Of a stretch of 64,000 nt of DNA, positions 36,155 to 46,519 are shown in pieces. Source of the DNA: Craterostigma plantagineum (taxonomy: Eukaryota; Streptophyta; Magnoliopsida; Lamiales; Linderniaceae). Within the stretch, counting starts at the first letter, position 1. Each line of letters starts with the position of its first letter. Below the pieces are notes generated by a model, which made no database searches, was not told where the DNA came from, and worked only from the letters and a program-made list of their open reading frames with translations. The stretch is taken from the NCBI GenBank assembly GCA_027422505.1, contig JAPQWV010001596.1, positions 16,479-80,478 on the forward strand, written 5' to 3'. The position numbers were made by a program, and so were the translations under genes.

Positions 36155-36390
36155 CTAACTGTTCATCTTTCTTATGATTATTAATTGTACACAATCTATG
36201 CGTGTATGCGTGTGAGGTACACTGAATTTCTACCATTTTTTAGGTGCATTCTTACATTACTGCATGTAGTCATACACGATAGAAAGGAGACTGTTGGAAC
36301 TATTAATTGCAAGACTGTTCATCTTTGTTATGATTAATTAATCTATGCATGTATGCACGAGATACACTGAATATCTACCATTTTTTATTG
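36155..36390. repeat. Direct repeat of about 80 bp, 151 bp apart
   Basis: CTGTTCATCTTT-TTATGATTA through GATACACTGAAT-TCTACCATTTTTTA occurs twice (from about 36159 and 36310), near the right end of the proposed Helitron. Confidence 0.75.
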
Positions 36391-36458
36391 ATGTGGAACA
36401 TGGACCATCGCATTTTGTTGCCACGTGTCATCACAATCCTACTTTTATATTATATAGA

Positions 36459-36769
36459 TTATTTAGTGGAGGGGTTAGTTCCAACCACCATATTCGGTCA
36501 CTTTCATCTCCTTTAACCCAACTCAAAGAAGTCAAAAACTACAGCTGGGATTGAACAAGTTGGTATTATTCTTTTCTTTTCTCATGTCTACCTTGTTCGT
36601 TCTTTTCTATCTAACCAGCTTCGGGTCGGTCCCCAAATCCGGCTCAAACTTTGGGAATATACGGAAGGAGAGAGAGAGACACAGAGAGAGAGAGAGAGAG
36701 GTTGGGTACCAAACAAAGTAGATAGTTAGAGATCATCACCGAGGAAGCGTTGAAGAAGTTGTGTTAGAG
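36459..36769 (+). promoter_or_regulatory. NLR-2 promoter and 5' UTR
   Basis: The stretch holds the second copy of the CAAAGAAGTCAA...CAAGTTGGTATT segment (36525-36577), with a W-box core on the minus strand, and a GA-rich microsatellite at about 36668-36700 close to the likely transcription start. Confidence 0.45.
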
Positions 36770-39411
36770 ATGGCTGCTTATGCTGCGATATGTTCACTGA
36801 CAAAAACCATCGAACACCTCAAAGCCCAGCCTCATATATCATCTTCACATCTGCCCATCATCAAATTTCTCTGCGAACCATCGATTCCTTGAGAGCTTTT
36901 CTTGATGAACGTCCCACTGAGGCCACCTATGCTTCGGCCCAGATTAGGGAAGAAGCAAACAAAGCAGAAGACATCATCGAACTACATCTGGCGGCTGCTG
37001 CTGACGACGGCCGACCAGTCAATTTGCAGAGACTGTGCCTCGAGCTTCAAACGGTCAACGGGGACATGCAATCCACGGCGGAGGTAATAAAAAACCCTGT
37101 GAGAGAATCTGTCCCAGGCGATTCGTTATTATCTGTTATCATCAGCGATTATACATCGGATCCAAGAATACAGATCGAGCCTTCCAGCAAAGAGAAAGTA
37201 TTCGGTTTCGCAGATGAGTTCTACAAGCTCAGGCGTCTCGTTATGGGATTATCGTACGCACAGTATTCGCTCAAAGTGGTCCCAATAGTGGGCAGGGCAG
37301 GCCTGGGGAAGACAACCCTCGCCCGAAAGTTCTACAACGACGCCTCCACCGTTAAAGGGTTCGAAATCCTTTGTTGGGTAACGGTGTCTGAAGATTACAG
37401 CGCTAAGGATGTTCTCCAGCATCTCGCCACGGCCATGGAACCATATATTCGTGAGCCCAGAAAGAGAGACGAGTCCCTCGAGCAGTACGTACACAAGAAC
37501 TTGAAAGGGAAGAAATTTCTCATCGTTCTCGACGATGTGTGGGGCATGGAGGTATTGGGATTCTTGATGAGGATATTGCCCGACAACAACAATGGAGGTC
37601 GAATTCTACTGACCACAAGGCAGGAACGAATTGCCGTTGGATCTGTGCCTAATCAGTCGATGTACCTTCAGATGAATCTCATGTCCTTCGAAGAAAGCTA
37701 CGATCTTCTCTTGCACAAGGTGTTCAGGGACAACCCATGTCCAAACGAGTTGAAGCACTACGTAAGGCTGATAGCCCTAAGATCGGGCGGATGGCCGCTA
37801 GTTATTGTGCTGCTAGCTGGGATCTTGACCACGCTGGGCGAATCTCAGCATAAGTGGAAGATAATCGTGGATGTGCTGAACAACTTAGACGTCGACGAAG
37901 AAGAAGATGGATACGCAGATAAGATGTTTTCTTCGGTCATGTCTTTGTGCTACAAATGCCTTCCCCACCGCCTTCGTTCTTGCTTCCTTTACATGGGAGC
38001 TTTCCCTGAGGATTACGAGATAAAGGTCTCGAGGCTTGCCAAGAAATGGCTGGCTGAAGGCCTTCTTTCGCAGGGACAGAGCAAAGAAGCAGAGAAGTAT
38101 CTGCACGAGCTTGTTAGGAGAAATCTCATCTCCGTCGTGAAGATGAAGTCCAACGGCGAAATCAAGAGCTGCAGTTTGCACGACGAGGTGAGGGCTTTCT
38201 GCATCAAGAAAGCCCGAGAAGAGGACTTCTTTCAGTACGTCATGAGAAAGCATGTCCCCGAACATTCCCAAGAAGAGGATTTCCTTCAGTACTTCGTAAA
38301 AAAGCAATCTGCAGAGGAAACGACCTTTGGATGCAGAATGATGGCCACCTCAGATTTGGACAGCCTCAAACGCATCTGCAGCTCGTGCCCTGAAGATACT
38401 CGTAAGATCGTATGCTTCGGGCGAGGAAGGATTCTCCCGCTCCTTTCCATAGGTAGATTCGCGCTGCTCAAAGTGCTGGACGTAATAAACGTCGAATTCA
38501 AGTCTTTCCCTGAGGAGATATTCAAACTGTTTCTCTTGGGCCTACTCGCACTCAGCCACGTGCCCGAGCTTCCCACTTCCATATCGAACCTTCGTTACCT
38601 CGAAACCCTAATCATTCATCAGAAAGAACCCTCCTCCTCGACCTCAGTAACTTTACCTTACCAAACAATCCTTCCCTTCGAGATTTGGACAATGAAGATG
38701 TTAAGGCATCTTGTCTCTTTCTGTTTCTCTGCCTTGCCAGATTTAGAAGCAGAAAACTCAGCAGCTCTAACTAACCTCGAAACTCTCAGCGCTGTGATGA
38801 ACTTGGATTGCAGCAAAGAGATGATGAGGATGATCCCAAACGTTAAGAAGCTGGGGATCTTTTACTTCGGCGTGGAAAGAGCGACGCATTCGATTAAGAA
38901 CCTCGAGCAACTGCTTAAGCTCGAGAAGCTGAAGATATGGGTTCTCACGCCCTTCTCTTCTCCACAGAATATCGAGCTCGGTTTTCCAGCAACGATAAAG
39001 AAGCTGAACTTGAGAGGAATCCATCTCACTTATCAGGATATGATTACGATAGGGAAATTGCCTAACCTTCGAGTGCTGAAGCTAAAGCAGAACAGCTTCG
39101 AAGGCGACGAGTGGAGATTGGGCTCCGAAGAATTTTCGAAGCTGACGTACCTTCTTCTTCAGGACCTTTTTCTGACGAATTGGGCGTCCGAGGACGGCGT
39201 CGAAATCTTAGGGAGGCTGGAGATTCTGACGATTCGTTCTTGCAAACAGCTGCTTGAGATTCCCAAGCGCATCGGAGAAATTCCGTCGCTCAAAATGATT
39301 GAAGTGGTCGGTGGAAAGATATCTCTGGCGAATTCTGCCAAGGCTGTGGTGGAGAATCAAAGGAAGAACGGAAATTCGACGATTGAAGATCTTATCATGA
39401 AGAAGAATTAA
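36770..39411 (+). CDS. NLR-2: R1-like CC-NB-ARC-LRR immune receptor
   Basis: The true start is MAAYAAICSLTKTIEHL at 36770, with one frame change near 36870-36880; from there to 39411 a single exon is open. Order: Rx-type coiled coil (AQIREEANKAEDIIELHL), P-loop GRAGLGKTTLARK, RNBS-A CWVTVSEDYSAKDVL, kinase-2 KKFLIVLDDVWG, RNBS-B GGRILLTTRQER, a GLPL variant GGWPLVIVLLAG, RNBS-D CFLYMGAFPEDYE, and LHD in place of MHD (SLHDEVRAFC). Then come leucine-rich repeats ending with LEILTIRSCKQLLEIPK. About 880 residues, normal for the R1 group. It is a cytoplasmic receptor that would bind ATP/ADP and trigger defence. Best preserved NLR here and close paralogue of NLR-3. A short segment (EEDFFQYV to EEDFLQYF) is duplicated just after the LHD motif. 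Confidence 0.92.
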
Positions 39412-39649
39412 CGGATTTGATGATTTATTATTCTGTGTTTCGGAAAAAGTTCGCTGTTCGTCTGTAACTGTGTGGGATATTGTTCTATCTATTTCTCCTG
39501 CTAAAAAAAAGACGAGCTTCATTTTCAATTCATTATCGCCCTTCATTCAACACACAAAGAAGAGGCCAAGCTTAATGAGTTATTCATTCATTAGACAACT
39601 TATTTTTTGCTACATAACACACCATTACATATTATATTCCAAGCTTCAG

Positions 39650-40051
39650 CTAATCAATAAACCTCGAAGCTGTCCCATTTAGACACATCTCAAACTTCTT
39701 ATGCTTCTGCGCAATGAACCCTTCAGCTTCCTCATCAATACTACTACTAATTCCCTTCTCCTCGTATACTCCTACCTTCTCTTCTCCGTCGACCTTTGAA
39801 TGCTCGACAAAGTGAACTTTCTTCTCTATCTTCGGAGCTTGAATCCTCCCTGCACCAAAGTTCTCCTTTTTAAGATCAGATACATACACAGCTGTAGGCA
39901 TTCTGTGAACTACATTGAAGTGTTTGTTGATGTATTCCTCCATGGATGGTTCAGAGTCAGAGCCATCCTCGTACAAAGTCGCCTCGTGATATTTGTAGCT
40001 TCTTCTCATCATTTTTGTTGAGTATAATGAATGATTTTGAAGTAAGCTCAT
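39650..40051 (-). CDS. Small acidic plant protein of unknown function
   Basis: An intronless 133-residue frame reads MSLLQNHSLYSTKMMRRSYK, DGSDSEPSMEEYINKHFNVV, KVHFVEHSKVDGEEKVG and SIDEEAEGFIAQKHKKFEMC. The C-terminal DEEAEGFIAQKHKKFE loosely recalls the short C-terminal helix of DUF761 proteins, but I cannot confirm this. Translation could begin at the first Met or at MMRR. Composition and length fit a real small gene. It converges on NLR-2. Confidence 0.55.
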   Translation of the reverse strand: MSLLQNHSLYSTKMMRRSYKYHEATLYEDGSDSEPSMEEYINKHFNVVHRMPTAVYVSDLKKENFGAGRIQAPKIEKKVHFVEHSKVDGEEKVGVYEEKGISSSIDEEAEGFIAQKHKKFEMCLNGTASRFID

Positions 40052-40448
40052 ATATTAGAGGAGTCCTCGGTTTGTAGGATATTCGGGGCGGTCGAAGAAC
40101 GAATAGGATGCTGTCTTCATTTAAGCTTTTGCATATATTTGGTGTTATCGTGTAATTCGATTATGGGGTGAAAGAAAGCGGTGGAAGGAATGAGATGCAA
40201 TGCAGTTATTCTTATTGCTGCTTTGCTTCATTATCACTGTCAACTTGCATCAATCAATAAATAGTTTGGGCATCATATGATATGAAAGATGAGAACTGAG
40301 AAAGTACCATATGTCCTTTTGGGCATAAAAATTGGCTTGGATTGGGCTTGAAATGGCCCAACGAAAGATCAATTTAAGCCCATGTAAAACACGCTACAGT
40401 ATAAGTCCAGCCTTTAATAAAAACGAAAATTTCATTAGGTAAAACAAA

Positions 40449-40956
40449 GGGAGAACAACATTTTTAGTCTCCGATGTTTGAGGCATGTGCTTCAGTCCTC
40501 ATGTTCCGAAGTACCAGTTTTAGTTCACAATCTTATCGATTTTGGGCTGTTTTGATCCTCCGATTAACGTAATCACTAATTTAGATGATATTTAACACAT
40601 GAGAGCACGCGATCCCTTTTAACTTGACTTAACACCTCATGAATCATCACCTTCTTCAACTAATATGCATGTGAGCATCATTACGTGTCATATATCACAT
40701 TTTCAAGGTTGTCGACCTCCTAAATGTGATGTATAATGATGTTCATGTGCATTTAAGTCGAAGAAGAAGATGTGTTATGAGGTTTTACGTGCAGTAAAAG
40801 AAATCATGGGCTCTCGCGTGTTAAATTTCGTCTAAATTTGCGATTAAATTAATCGAGAGACCAAAACCGTCCAAAATCGGTAACAATGGAGATTAAAAGT
40901 GGTACCTCGAAAAATGGGGATTAGAAACACCCATGTCTCAAATATTGGGGACTACC
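40449..40956. mobile_element. MITE with long inverted repeats, Mutator-like
   Basis: Each half is a long imperfect inverted repeat of about 150-180 bp: TTAGTCTCCGATGTTTGAG and ATTTTGGGCTGTTTTGATC on the left match TAGTCCCCAATATTTGAG and ATTTTGGACGGTTTTGGTC on the right in reverse complement. A 10-bp direct repeat GTAAAACAAA flanks it (40439-40448 and 40957-40966), as Mutator-like elements make. The outermost 15 bp on the left are not matched on the right. Confidence 0.7.
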
Positions 40957-40966
40957 GTAAAACAAA

Positions 40967-41849
40967 TCAAAAAGATCGTAATTATATATCCAATGCTACT
41001 CAAACCGTACATATTATAGGAGAATAATGTCACACGCTTGGCGCTACTCAACGCTCGCCCATGCCCTCATAAACAATGTGTTTCACCCTATTTCTTCAGT
41101 TTCTTGGCATACAATACAATACATAAATAATAATAGATGTCTGTTTAATTTCGACAGGCCTAACTGCCAAAATATTATTTACGTATCATCTATATGCACT
41201 TCAATGAAGAATAACCCAAAACCCATTCACGTAAACTGTCGATGAAAATCATTTTCTATCTTATTTATGGTTTTGTTTCATTTTCATGTAGAGACATATT
41301 GTCGCCGGGTCGATCTGTATATCTTAATAAGAATAATTTCTCTCTTTATAATAAATGTCCTTTTAACAGGAGATTGTTAGTGATAATGATAGGTCAATCC
41401 GCCGGGAACTAATAGTGGATTTGATTGGCAACATTTCTCCACTTTTTACAGTATAACTGAGGAATTAAAAAAGAAAAAAGAAAAGCAACCTTAATCAACA
41501 TCAGAATCCGTAAAAAGCAAACATTAAGCAAATAATTATTTCCAACCAAAAGTAATAATTACATTCCAGTCTTAATCTCTAGAGAGAGAGAGGCCTGCCA
41601 CGGATTACAGTTCTCAAAAGAGTGTATTTACAAATTCCACGACGCACGCCAAAAAACCGAAGGCGTTGAGGAAGCTTTTGTTTTGAGACTGTAGAAAAAA
41701 AAAAAAAAAACAGAAAAGGTTCGAATTCACTGTATAATCATCTTCTTTGCTTGTTCGTCGTAAAAGAGTTAAAATAAAAAGAAGAAACAAAGTAATAATC
41801 TATATTTCTTTTGTCGTCGTCGTCTTCAGCTCCCTCTCCTCGCCGGCGC
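40967..41849. other. Intergenic DNA downstream of the PB1 gene
   Basis: No gene seen. A short GA repeat near 41580 and an A tract near 41695 are the only low-complexity features. Confidence 0.5.
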
Positions 41850-42491
41850 CTAATTCGACGCGCCGCCCTGAGGAGCACAGTAGTAGTGATGAAGCCTCGA
41901 ATTCCTTCCACTTCCATAGGGGTATCTGATCGGTAATCCGACGACCGGCGGACTGCACCGGTGAGGAGTAGTCGCAGGGGATCGCGTGGACTTCACGCGA
42001 CTCGTCGGAAAGTCGAAGCAAGACATCGGAGACGAAGGAGGCGAAATACTCTTAAGCTTAGCCGATTTGGCCGGGAAAAGTACGGCTCTGATCTTTCCGT
42101 CGAGCGACGAAGCTCTCTCATACTCCTCGATCAGATTCGCGAGATCCTCGTCCGATTTAATAGTGATCAGCACGTCTAAATCCTCGTTCGGCAATTTGCA
42201 CCTCAAATCCACAGATAATCCGCACGATTCGCCGAATCTCACCATCAACTCTGCTCACCAAAATGCAAAACTCAGAAACTTCCTTCACACGGAAGGCACA
42301 AAAAAAATAAAGTATCAGCGATGAGCACCTGAATAAGTGATGGATCGATCGACGGAGAGGACGCGCGTGAAGCCGCCGACGTAACGGAGCTTGCCGTCGA
42401 CAGGCCGAGGAACGATCTTCCCGCCGTAGCTGTAGAGGAACTTGATGCTCTCCGCCGCGCCTTTCGAGCTTCCGTCAACTGATTGAGTCAT
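41850..42491 (-). CDS. PB1-domain protein (octicosapeptide/Phox/Bem1p)
   Basis: Exon 1 is 42491-42329 and exon 2 is 42250-41850, joined at phase 1 to give 187 residues without a frame break. The N-terminal half is a PB1 domain: SIKFLYSYGGKIVPRPVDGK with the basic-cluster lysine, LRYVGGFTRVLSVDRSI, CKLPNEDLDVLITIKSDED with the acidic OPCA-like stretch, then LANLIEEYER. The C-terminal half is Ser/Pro-rich and disordered, ending PQGGASN. PB1 domains mediate head-to-tail protein assembly. Small plant proteins with PB1 and a disordered tail are known but their role is mostly unclear. Confidence 0.92.
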
Positions 42492-43451
42492 GCTATAAAT
42501 CGTCTGAAAAAGTGGAAAACCCTGCGAAGAAGAGAAGATGCTGAGGGGACTTCTGCTATTCGGCACCTTCAAGCAACAGAAGAACAGAGAAGGGATGTAT
42601 TTATAGAATTTGTGAAATTACGGAAATTCTCAAATATTAATTAAAGTATATAATATTACCTTTAAGTGTTCATTCCCCTTATAATATTACACAAAGTCGA
42701 CGCGGAGAAGGAATTTACTTCTTTTTGACAAATTTTCATCAAAGGCCATGCTCTTTATTATTCGGATATTCCTTTTTTTTTTTTGTTACTTCCCCACTCG
42801 ATACGTTATAGTACTTGTTTGGTGTATTCAATGATAAAATTAATCAAACGAGCATAAAAAAAAAGTTATTTTAAAGACATCGTTTGGGAAATATCAGTAG
42901 CTGGTCGAATTGAAAGGACCCAATTCAAATGCCACGCAATGCTGACAATGCAATCGTAGTGGTAGCAATGACTTGTGAGATCCCAAATTTGATCTCCATA
43001 GTGTTTGAGGAAATAAACAAAGAAAAAGAAAAAGCCCGAAGTTGATGTTAAATAATAAATTATGTTATTTCCAATTTTTTAATTATCAAATCCAACTCCT
43101 CAAGGAAAATTTGGATAGGCCAAGGCATGGTCCAATAATGTTGAGATTAGTGGCACTAATACGAATTGGTGAGGTGTGAGCCTTTGCAAAGGTACAGCTA
43201 ACCATTCTTAATCGACCGCCTCGTGGCAAACAGATTTGCCTCGGGCCCACGTGGCAAACTAACGGCCCATTAATATTCCACGCCCTCGAACTAACCCTTG
43301 ATCGGGCCCACATGGCCTTACTTTGGCAGTTTGTCTTTTTGTTTTGATTGCTTGCATATGAAATTTTTCTTCTTTTACCACTTCTTCAATATGCGTGGCT
43401 TCTGTCCAATAGGTTTGAGATATACGATCGAAGATTATAATGCTCGAAAGA
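42492..43451. other. PB1 gene upstream region and intergenic DNA
   Basis: Contains the PB1 gene 5' UTR and promoter. A CCCACGTGGC sequence near 43246 holds a G-box core. No other gene is supported. Confidence 0.4.
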
Positions 43452-44892
43452 TAAATTGTTGCAAATCCGATACCTAGACAATTTTTTTCGAAATTGCCTT
43501 CGTATTCGCGCCTTCGCAACCGGCTCGCGTCTAAGTCGATCCGCCCCGCACGTTTCGTCTTAGCCGCGATAAGCCTCTCACACGCGTCGCCCTGTTTTGT
43601 AAAGCGGAAGAAACAAGACAACGTAATTTCAAGGGGCCTCGCCGAGGTTCGCTCCTCGACTTAGCCCGTTTTATTCCAACGAACAAAACGTACACAATAG
43701 GACCTCCAAACCCGTGTGGAACCGAACAAGTCTCGGCCTCACCCTCGCTAACCCAAACGAAGCTACTACACGGCTATCCTACGTGTCCATTTGGGATCTT
43801 AATCACTCGCCTAACTCGCTTGTGAACGCCTCAATGCGACCTAGTCGAATCCTTGCACCGCCAAGGACTCGATTTGCGTGACTTGGTGTGTTTCGAAGAT
43901 GGCTCTCAGCTCTCGAATTCTGAATACTTTGGCTGGGCGAATGAGGCTCTATTTATAAGCCTTAGCCTCCTTTGAATTGGTAAGAGAGATCCCTAAAAGA
44001 TCTCCCAAATCTTCCTCCAAGATCTCCCTAAATATGGAAAGTATCTTCCCTCAAAATAAGAAAAGTATCTTTACCAAATCTACGGACAATTCAAACTCCT
44101 TGGAAGCTTCTAGGACTCCGCGTGCCGCGCCCTCATCGTCCGCGCCCCAGCCCGCCGCGCTGCGCGCACTCGCCGCGCGTGCTTGCCGCACACCAGCCTG
44201 GCCCGCCTCGCGTGGGCCATGCCCGGCCTTGCTCCAGCTTGGCCGTCGTCACTCCGCGCCGCCGCCTACCGCCGCCGTGCGCCGCCGCGCACCGCCAACC
44301 GAACACCCCCGTGCTCCGCCGATCGCCGCCGTGCACCGCCGCCACCGTCCGTCGGACCGCCGCCGCCGTCCGTCGTCGCTGCCGTTGAACCTCAGCGTTC
44401 GCGCCGGCTTTGGCCTGCCTTGGTGCTGCACCGCGTGCCGCACTCGTGTGCGCGCGCTGCCCTAGCCTCGCGCGCCAACCTTCGCCAAGCCCTGCCGAGA
44501 AGTCTCGCCCATTGCCTAAGTCCCCTGTGCGCCGACTCTCGCACACCCTGCCGAGAAGTCCCTGCACGCCCTTAGCCCAATGTGCCCACGATGCGCGCGC
44601 GCTGCCCCAGCAGCCCGCGCATGTGTGCGCGCCGCGCGCGCGTTGCGCGCACAGCCCCGCCCCCAGTGTAGGCGCGCGGCCCGGCCAGGCCGCCTGCCTG
44701 GCCGCCACCGTGGCTGACCTCGCCGGCTCCGCCGAGTCCCCCGTTACCTCGCCGATTCCGTTCATGCGTTTTGGGTTAAATCGCCAAGTGTTGTTCCCCG
44801 CCGACTCGTGCACCTTGGACCAGCACACATCGCTATTATATAGCTCGGCCATGACGAGCTGATGACGTGGCAGCTAAGGGTGGGACATAAAT
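43452..44892 (+). mobile_element. Probable solo LTR 43457-44887, strongly GC-rich in its right half
   Basis: The unit starts TGTTGC and ends GGGACA, the normal TG...CA tips, and is flanked by TAAAT on both sides (43452-43456 and 44888-44892). CTCTATTTATAAGCC near 43948 looks like a TATA box. No gag or pol. The stretch 44110-44760 is very rich in G, C and CpG, with long frames on both strands made of Ala, Arg and Pro that I judge artefacts of composition. An AT-rich 5-bp duplication is weaker proof than for the other LTR. Confidence 0.6.
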
Positions 44893-45477
44893 ATCATTCG
44901 AATTTGATCAAATTCGAACGCATATGTCCAGAAATATTCCCAACTGCACGACGTTCGAATAGGATGCTACTACAAGAAGAACATGTAGTCTAATGTACTA
45001 AGAATGCTGAGCTATATTGCTTTTATTTTTTTATTGAGTGCGTTGAAGGAATATAATAAAGAACTATTCCATCTATCTTTGATTCGAGCGAATGAAGTAA
45101 CAACATTATTAACTCCATTGTGTCGTAAGAAAAATACATATACAAGAGAATCATGTCCATATTATTTTGATGCATATGACGATAAGCAGACGGCCACGTG
45201 GGAAGATTCTGTGCTATGGGTTCTTCTCCTTCCTTCATGGGCCTCTTTAACAATAGTCTGTTAATGTGTGAAGTGTGCTTATTTTATCGACGTTTTTATT
45301 GCCCTTCTCCTTAGAGTTTGATCCCAATTCTTGAATTTCGAATGATTGTGCTGTTTCAGATTCTTACATCGTTAAATCTGGCTACATTGTACAGATTTTG
45401 TTCAAAATTTTGTTGTTATCAAATATATGATATAGTACAGAATGTCATGTTTTACAATTTAACATGGTACTCCTATC

Positions 45478-46261
45478 TAGGGGTGCTCATTCGGTTAAAC
45501 CAAACGAACCACACCCGAAAATTTGGTTAATCGAAAATTCGGTTCACTTATTTTATTAACCGAAACCGAACCGAATGTTTTTCGGTTCAGTTCGGTTTTA
45601 CCGAAATAATTTCGGTTATTTTCGGTTAACCAAATGGTTAACCGAAAAATTATCCGATGCTATGAGTAAATAATAATTTTCTTTCCCTAATCTATGCATT
45701 GACCTCTCATTTCAGCACCTAAGTCACACAAATAATGTTTTCAGCACATTCATTACTAATACTTGAGCAAAAAACATATACAACTTACATTTAGTAAGTA
45801 AAATATCAACGTTCAGCAATAGACCATTAGATTTAAGCAAAATAGCAACATTTCCGCAATACATACATTAGATCTACAGATTTTAAAGCTTTCAAAAGAG
45901 AAGTGAGAAGTGCGTAGTCTGGAACTAAACGATCGTTTCTAATTTCTATCCTTTTTTATTTTATAAGAGAATTATTTAGTTTAACTTTTATAATGTTGGG
46001 CTATGGTTGTTGATTGGGCCTAATTTAAAAGAAATCACTGGGCTTTTGTTTAATTAATATTGAGTTAATATATTTAATATATAATTGTTCAGTTATTCGG
46101 TTTAATTCGGTTTACCGAACACTATAACTATAACCGAACCGGACCGAAAAAATATTATTATTAACGATTACCGAACTAAAATTTTCGTTTGGTTATCGGT
46201 TCGTACCGAAAAATCGGTTTTCGCTATGTTCGGTCAGTTAACCATCTTTTGAACACCCCTA
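45478..46261. mobile_element. Non-autonomous hAT element
   Basis: Ends TAGGGGTGCTCATTCGG and, as reverse complement, TAGGGGTGTTCAAAAGATGG are classic hAT tips. The target duplication is 8 bp with one mismatch, CTCCTATC (45470-45477) and CTCTTATC (46262-46269). Both subterminal regions are packed with CGGTT/AACCG motifs, likely transposase sites. Length 784 bp, no transposase. Confidence 0.85.
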
Positions 46262-46376
46262 CTCTTATCCCATAAATTTCTAATTGAATTATGATTAGCT
46301 TCAAAAAATTAGATTTCCCCAGGTTTTGCTGTCCATGGAGTTTGTTAAGAATTAGAAACCCTACTAAGTCGCATGT

Positions 46377-46419
46377 GTCCCACATCGGGTAATTGAGGAG
46401 AGTTTGATCGGTATATAAG
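46377..46419 (+). promoter_or_regulatory. snRNA-type promoter elements (USE plus TATA)
   Basis: GTCCCACATCG at 46377-46387 matches the plant snRNA upstream sequence element RTCCCACATCG exactly. TATATAAG at 46412-46419 follows after 24 bp, the short spacing used by RNA polymerase III in U6-type genes. No known U-snRNA follows. Similar sequences are also scattered in plant genomes within short repeats, so this may be part of one. Confidence 0.5.
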
Positions 46420-46519
46420 TAGACGAGTCCACTCCACCTATCACCTAATTGGTTTTAGGATGGAAGCTCAAAGATCAACTCTCTTCCTATGTGGGCCGGC
46501 AAACAAGGCCCATTAACGA

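Larger units (their letters stand above)
26819..36458 (-). mobile_element. Probable large non-autonomous Helitron carrying gene fragments
   Basis: On the minus strand the proposed 5' end is A/TCTATATAATATAAAAGTAG (TC at 36458-36457) and the 3' end is a hairpin CCGTGC-GTA-GCACGG followed by GCAACACCTAG/T at 26819. Helitrons start with TC, end with CTRR after a short hairpin and insert between A and T; plus-strand A at 26818 and T at 36459 fit. Size would be 9,640 bp. No Rep-helicase is visible, so it is non-autonomous. Inside are beta-galactosidase exons, an unidentified exon, an aldose-1-epimerase fragment, a thioredoxin m gene, tandem duplications and a nested solo LTR. The ends are by-eye calls, and they may belong to two different elements; a second 3'-like end lies at 29175. 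Confidence 0.5.

Noticed and set aside
43259..43621. 120-residue minus-strand frame
   Set aside because: Spans the left boundary of a probable LTR and shows no family similarity.
43977..44862. Several long open frames (64-239 residues) on both strands
   Set aside because: They overlap in many frames, consist of Ala, Arg and Pro runs and lie in an extremely GC-rich part of a probable LTR; composition alone explains them.
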